In this document: positions 62,192 to 64,000 of the stretch, piece after piece
Layout: each line of letters starts with the position of its first letter
Position numbering within the stretch: the stretch's first letter is position 1
From: Trichoplax sp. H2
Taxonomy: Eukaryota > Placozoa > Uniplacotomia > Trichoplacea
DNA: 64,000 nucleotides
NCBI GenBank assembly: GCA_003344405.1
Contig: NOWV01000056.1
Location: forward strand, 372,001-436,000
Direction of reading: 5' to 3'
Made by a program: the position numbers and the translations under genes
Notes under the pieces: generated by a model
The model's database searches: none
What the model saw: only the letters and a program-made list of their open reading frames with translations
Told to the model about the DNA's origin: nothing

Positions 62192-64000
62192 ATGGCATCT
62201 TCAAGGTAAAATTGCATTTCGTGCTATCTATACTCGTATATAGATTAATGCTAAATGAACCTGTCAAAATAGGCGAGAGATACTGAACGAAACTTTCTAA
62301 TTTTTCAATATTTTAGTTTAAAATCTCACATAATATATGCTTGCGGAATTGAGAATCAATTTGTCGAGGTATTTAACGTATTTACTCTGACACAGAATAG
62401 TGTGTAGTAAAATAATTGCACGGTCTATGTCCACTTGGAAATCCGATGCTGCTTTCTACATGTTACTGATAGAGTTGCGTAATTATTGCTTTGTTGAAAT
62501 ATTGCTGAATTTCACGACTATCTATCTTGGCTATTTAAAATGAAAGTCAATTATTGTAGCTTTAGACAATCTAAAGGTAACGCGACTTAAAAACTGAAAA
62601 AGAATTATTTATTCTACAGTATTTGCAGCTGTTTGTCGACTTTTTCATTTAAGGGATAAAGATAATTATTATTTCGTTGAAATATTGCTTAATTTCGTGT
62701 CTGTCCATGTTGATTGTTAAAAAATAAGCAAATTAGCGTTGCTTTCAGTTAGATGGCCTTAAGGTAGACTGTGTTCGTTAATGTTAGTATCCGGCAATTT
62801 TCTAAAATTTTTTTATTTGCATATAATTGTAGCAAACAATGCTGTACCTAATTTTTTTTGAATTGATTGTGATAAAGTGAATTAAAAATGTCATTTAGGT
62901 GCTGTTAGCTTATAGTACAATCTTTAACAGCTATAAATGAATGTAGTTACATGAGATAAAATTATTTGTTTCTCATTCAAATACGATCGCAACAATTTAT
63001 CTTAAATTGCATCGGACAATTTTATAATGCTTTATTAATTTGTATATGACTATTCTAATAAGTACTACCGTACCTAATCTCCCCTGAATTGATTGTGGAA
63101 AAGTGAATTGCGTATGCCATTTACAGCTATTAACTCATCGTGCAATATTTAACAACTAAGGCAGACAAAATGTTGCTACATCGGATAGAATTGGTTGCTT
63201 CTCATTCAATCTTGATTCTTCATGATAAAAATCAGTTTCATATAATATTTTAGATTGTTACAGACAGTTTAATTCTAGATAGTGAGCAAAAGTTTATCCA
63301 TCGCGTAGGATAAAAGTCATATTTTGGATTAGCAATTATAAAATTAATCGTTTTCAGCGCTACTTTGTTTTAACCCGAACAAAAGTACAATTCTATCCTG
63401 ATATTTAAATACATTATAAAACGTTAAATCGATCCATGATATGACTTTAAAACCATTGATCACTTTAATTTACATAGGACTTTAAAAAGGTAGTTATTCA
63501 ATTGGCTCCAAACATCCAAATTGGTAGTTTTACCAATTATGTTTGTTCAAAAAAGAGAAACTGGAACTTTGTGTAAGTCATCGTGAATTTAAATACTACA
63601 ATCGTCAAAAATCGATGAAAGTTCGCCCGTCTTAAATTCGTAATACTTAGTTTTTAAGTAACCTATGTTCCTATCCAGTCTAAGCTAAGTTACTGAAAAT
63701 CAGAATGATTTAATTTTTTTGGCTACATGAGCTTCTATTTATACTCAAATTCTGATTGCTTCTGCATAATTTATCGGACAAGATGTGGATTTTACTTTCC
63801 CTAAGAAAAATGAGAACTTTTTACAATCTTGTCACTGTCATTAGGGAATTGCGGTTTTCTTCGGAGAAAGACGGCGTTCAGTTAAAAGTAAAGCTAACTG
63901 GTTTAAAGATTAAAGAGAGTAAACTTCCTTTAAGACTGTTTTGGCCAGTAGAAATGGATAACAGCAAACGCAAGCAACTGAATTATGACGTTTCTAAGCA
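62192..64000 (+). CDS. PARP-C, 5' part of a third PARP14-like paralog (runs off the window)
   Basis: Four coding exons match the first four of PARP-B: 62192-62205 (14 nt, ATG then MASS), 62317-62368 (52 nt, same length), 63478-63572 (95 versus 92 nt) and 63845 to the window end. Phases are identical. The protein starts MASSSLKSHIIYACGIENQF and continues through RRM1 (DFKK...CSKKRNWNFVELRFSSEKD) into WPVEMDNSKRK, closely following PARP-B. Only RRM1 and the start of RRM2 are visible, so macro, WWE and catalytic domains are expected beyond 64000 but not seen. It is in tandem with PARP-B, 4.5 kb downstream. No stop or frameshift interrupts the visible exons. Confidence 0.85.
62475..63130. repeat. 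Diverged tandem repeats in PARP-C intron 2
   Basis: AATTATT...TTGTTGAAATATTGCT(G/T)AATTTC recurs at about 62479 and 62663 (period about 184). A separate segment with TGAATTGATTGTG(A/G)(T/A)AAAGTGAATT recurs at about 62849 and 63076. The unit length is close to that of the repeat in the matching intron of PARP-B, although sequence identity between the two is low. Confidence 0.5.

Overview
This is a 64 kb piece of AT-rich nuclear DNA from an animal. It has spliced genes with short introns (mostly about 80-200 nt, GT-AG with one GC-AG), long non-coding spacers, animal-type signalling and RNA-binding families, and a short TTAGGG-type repeat. The mix of a PKA RII regulatory subunit, a tandem-Tudor protein and PARP14-like proteins, with little transposon protein coding, best fits an early-branching animal such as a placozoan. 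The species is inferred, not shown.

Layout. 1-4949: spacer with small repeats and one doubtful secreted ORF. 4950-10804 (+): most of a type II PKA regulatory subunit in three exons, split by a 4.6 kb intron; its N-terminal dimerisation exon was not found. 13891-14508 and 18683-19201 (both -): two single-exon genes, each with a signal peptide followed by a perfect-frame peptide array (7 x 25 aa and 11 x 10 aa), which look like secreted peptide precursors. 22593-27975 (-): a gene of at least ten exons joining several RRM domains to three extended Tudor domains. 28000-36800: non-coding, with two satellite-like arrays, hairpins and a cluster of TACTGTAC-type motifs.

36870-64000: a PARP gene cluster. 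PARP-A (36870-41592, -) and PARP-B (48286-57646, +) are divergent paralogs, reconstructed from first ATG to stop with every intron phase consistent. PARP-C begins at 62192 (+) and runs off the window. The three share exon sizes and phases. PARP-B and PARP-C start with a 14-nt coding microexon followed by RRM exons; PARP-A has the KH-like, macro, macro-like, WWE and PARP catalytic parts but no RRMs.

How the genes might work together: PARP-B and PARP-A look like mono-ADP-ribosyltransferases with built-in ADP-ribose readers (macro, WWE), and PARP-B and PARP-C add RNA-binding modules. The RRM-Tudor protein is another RNA-linked scaffold. The PKA subunit and the two peptide precursors suggest secreted-peptide and cAMP signalling, but nothing in the sequence links them functionally. 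No tRNA, rRNA, CRISPR array or intact transposon gene was recognised.
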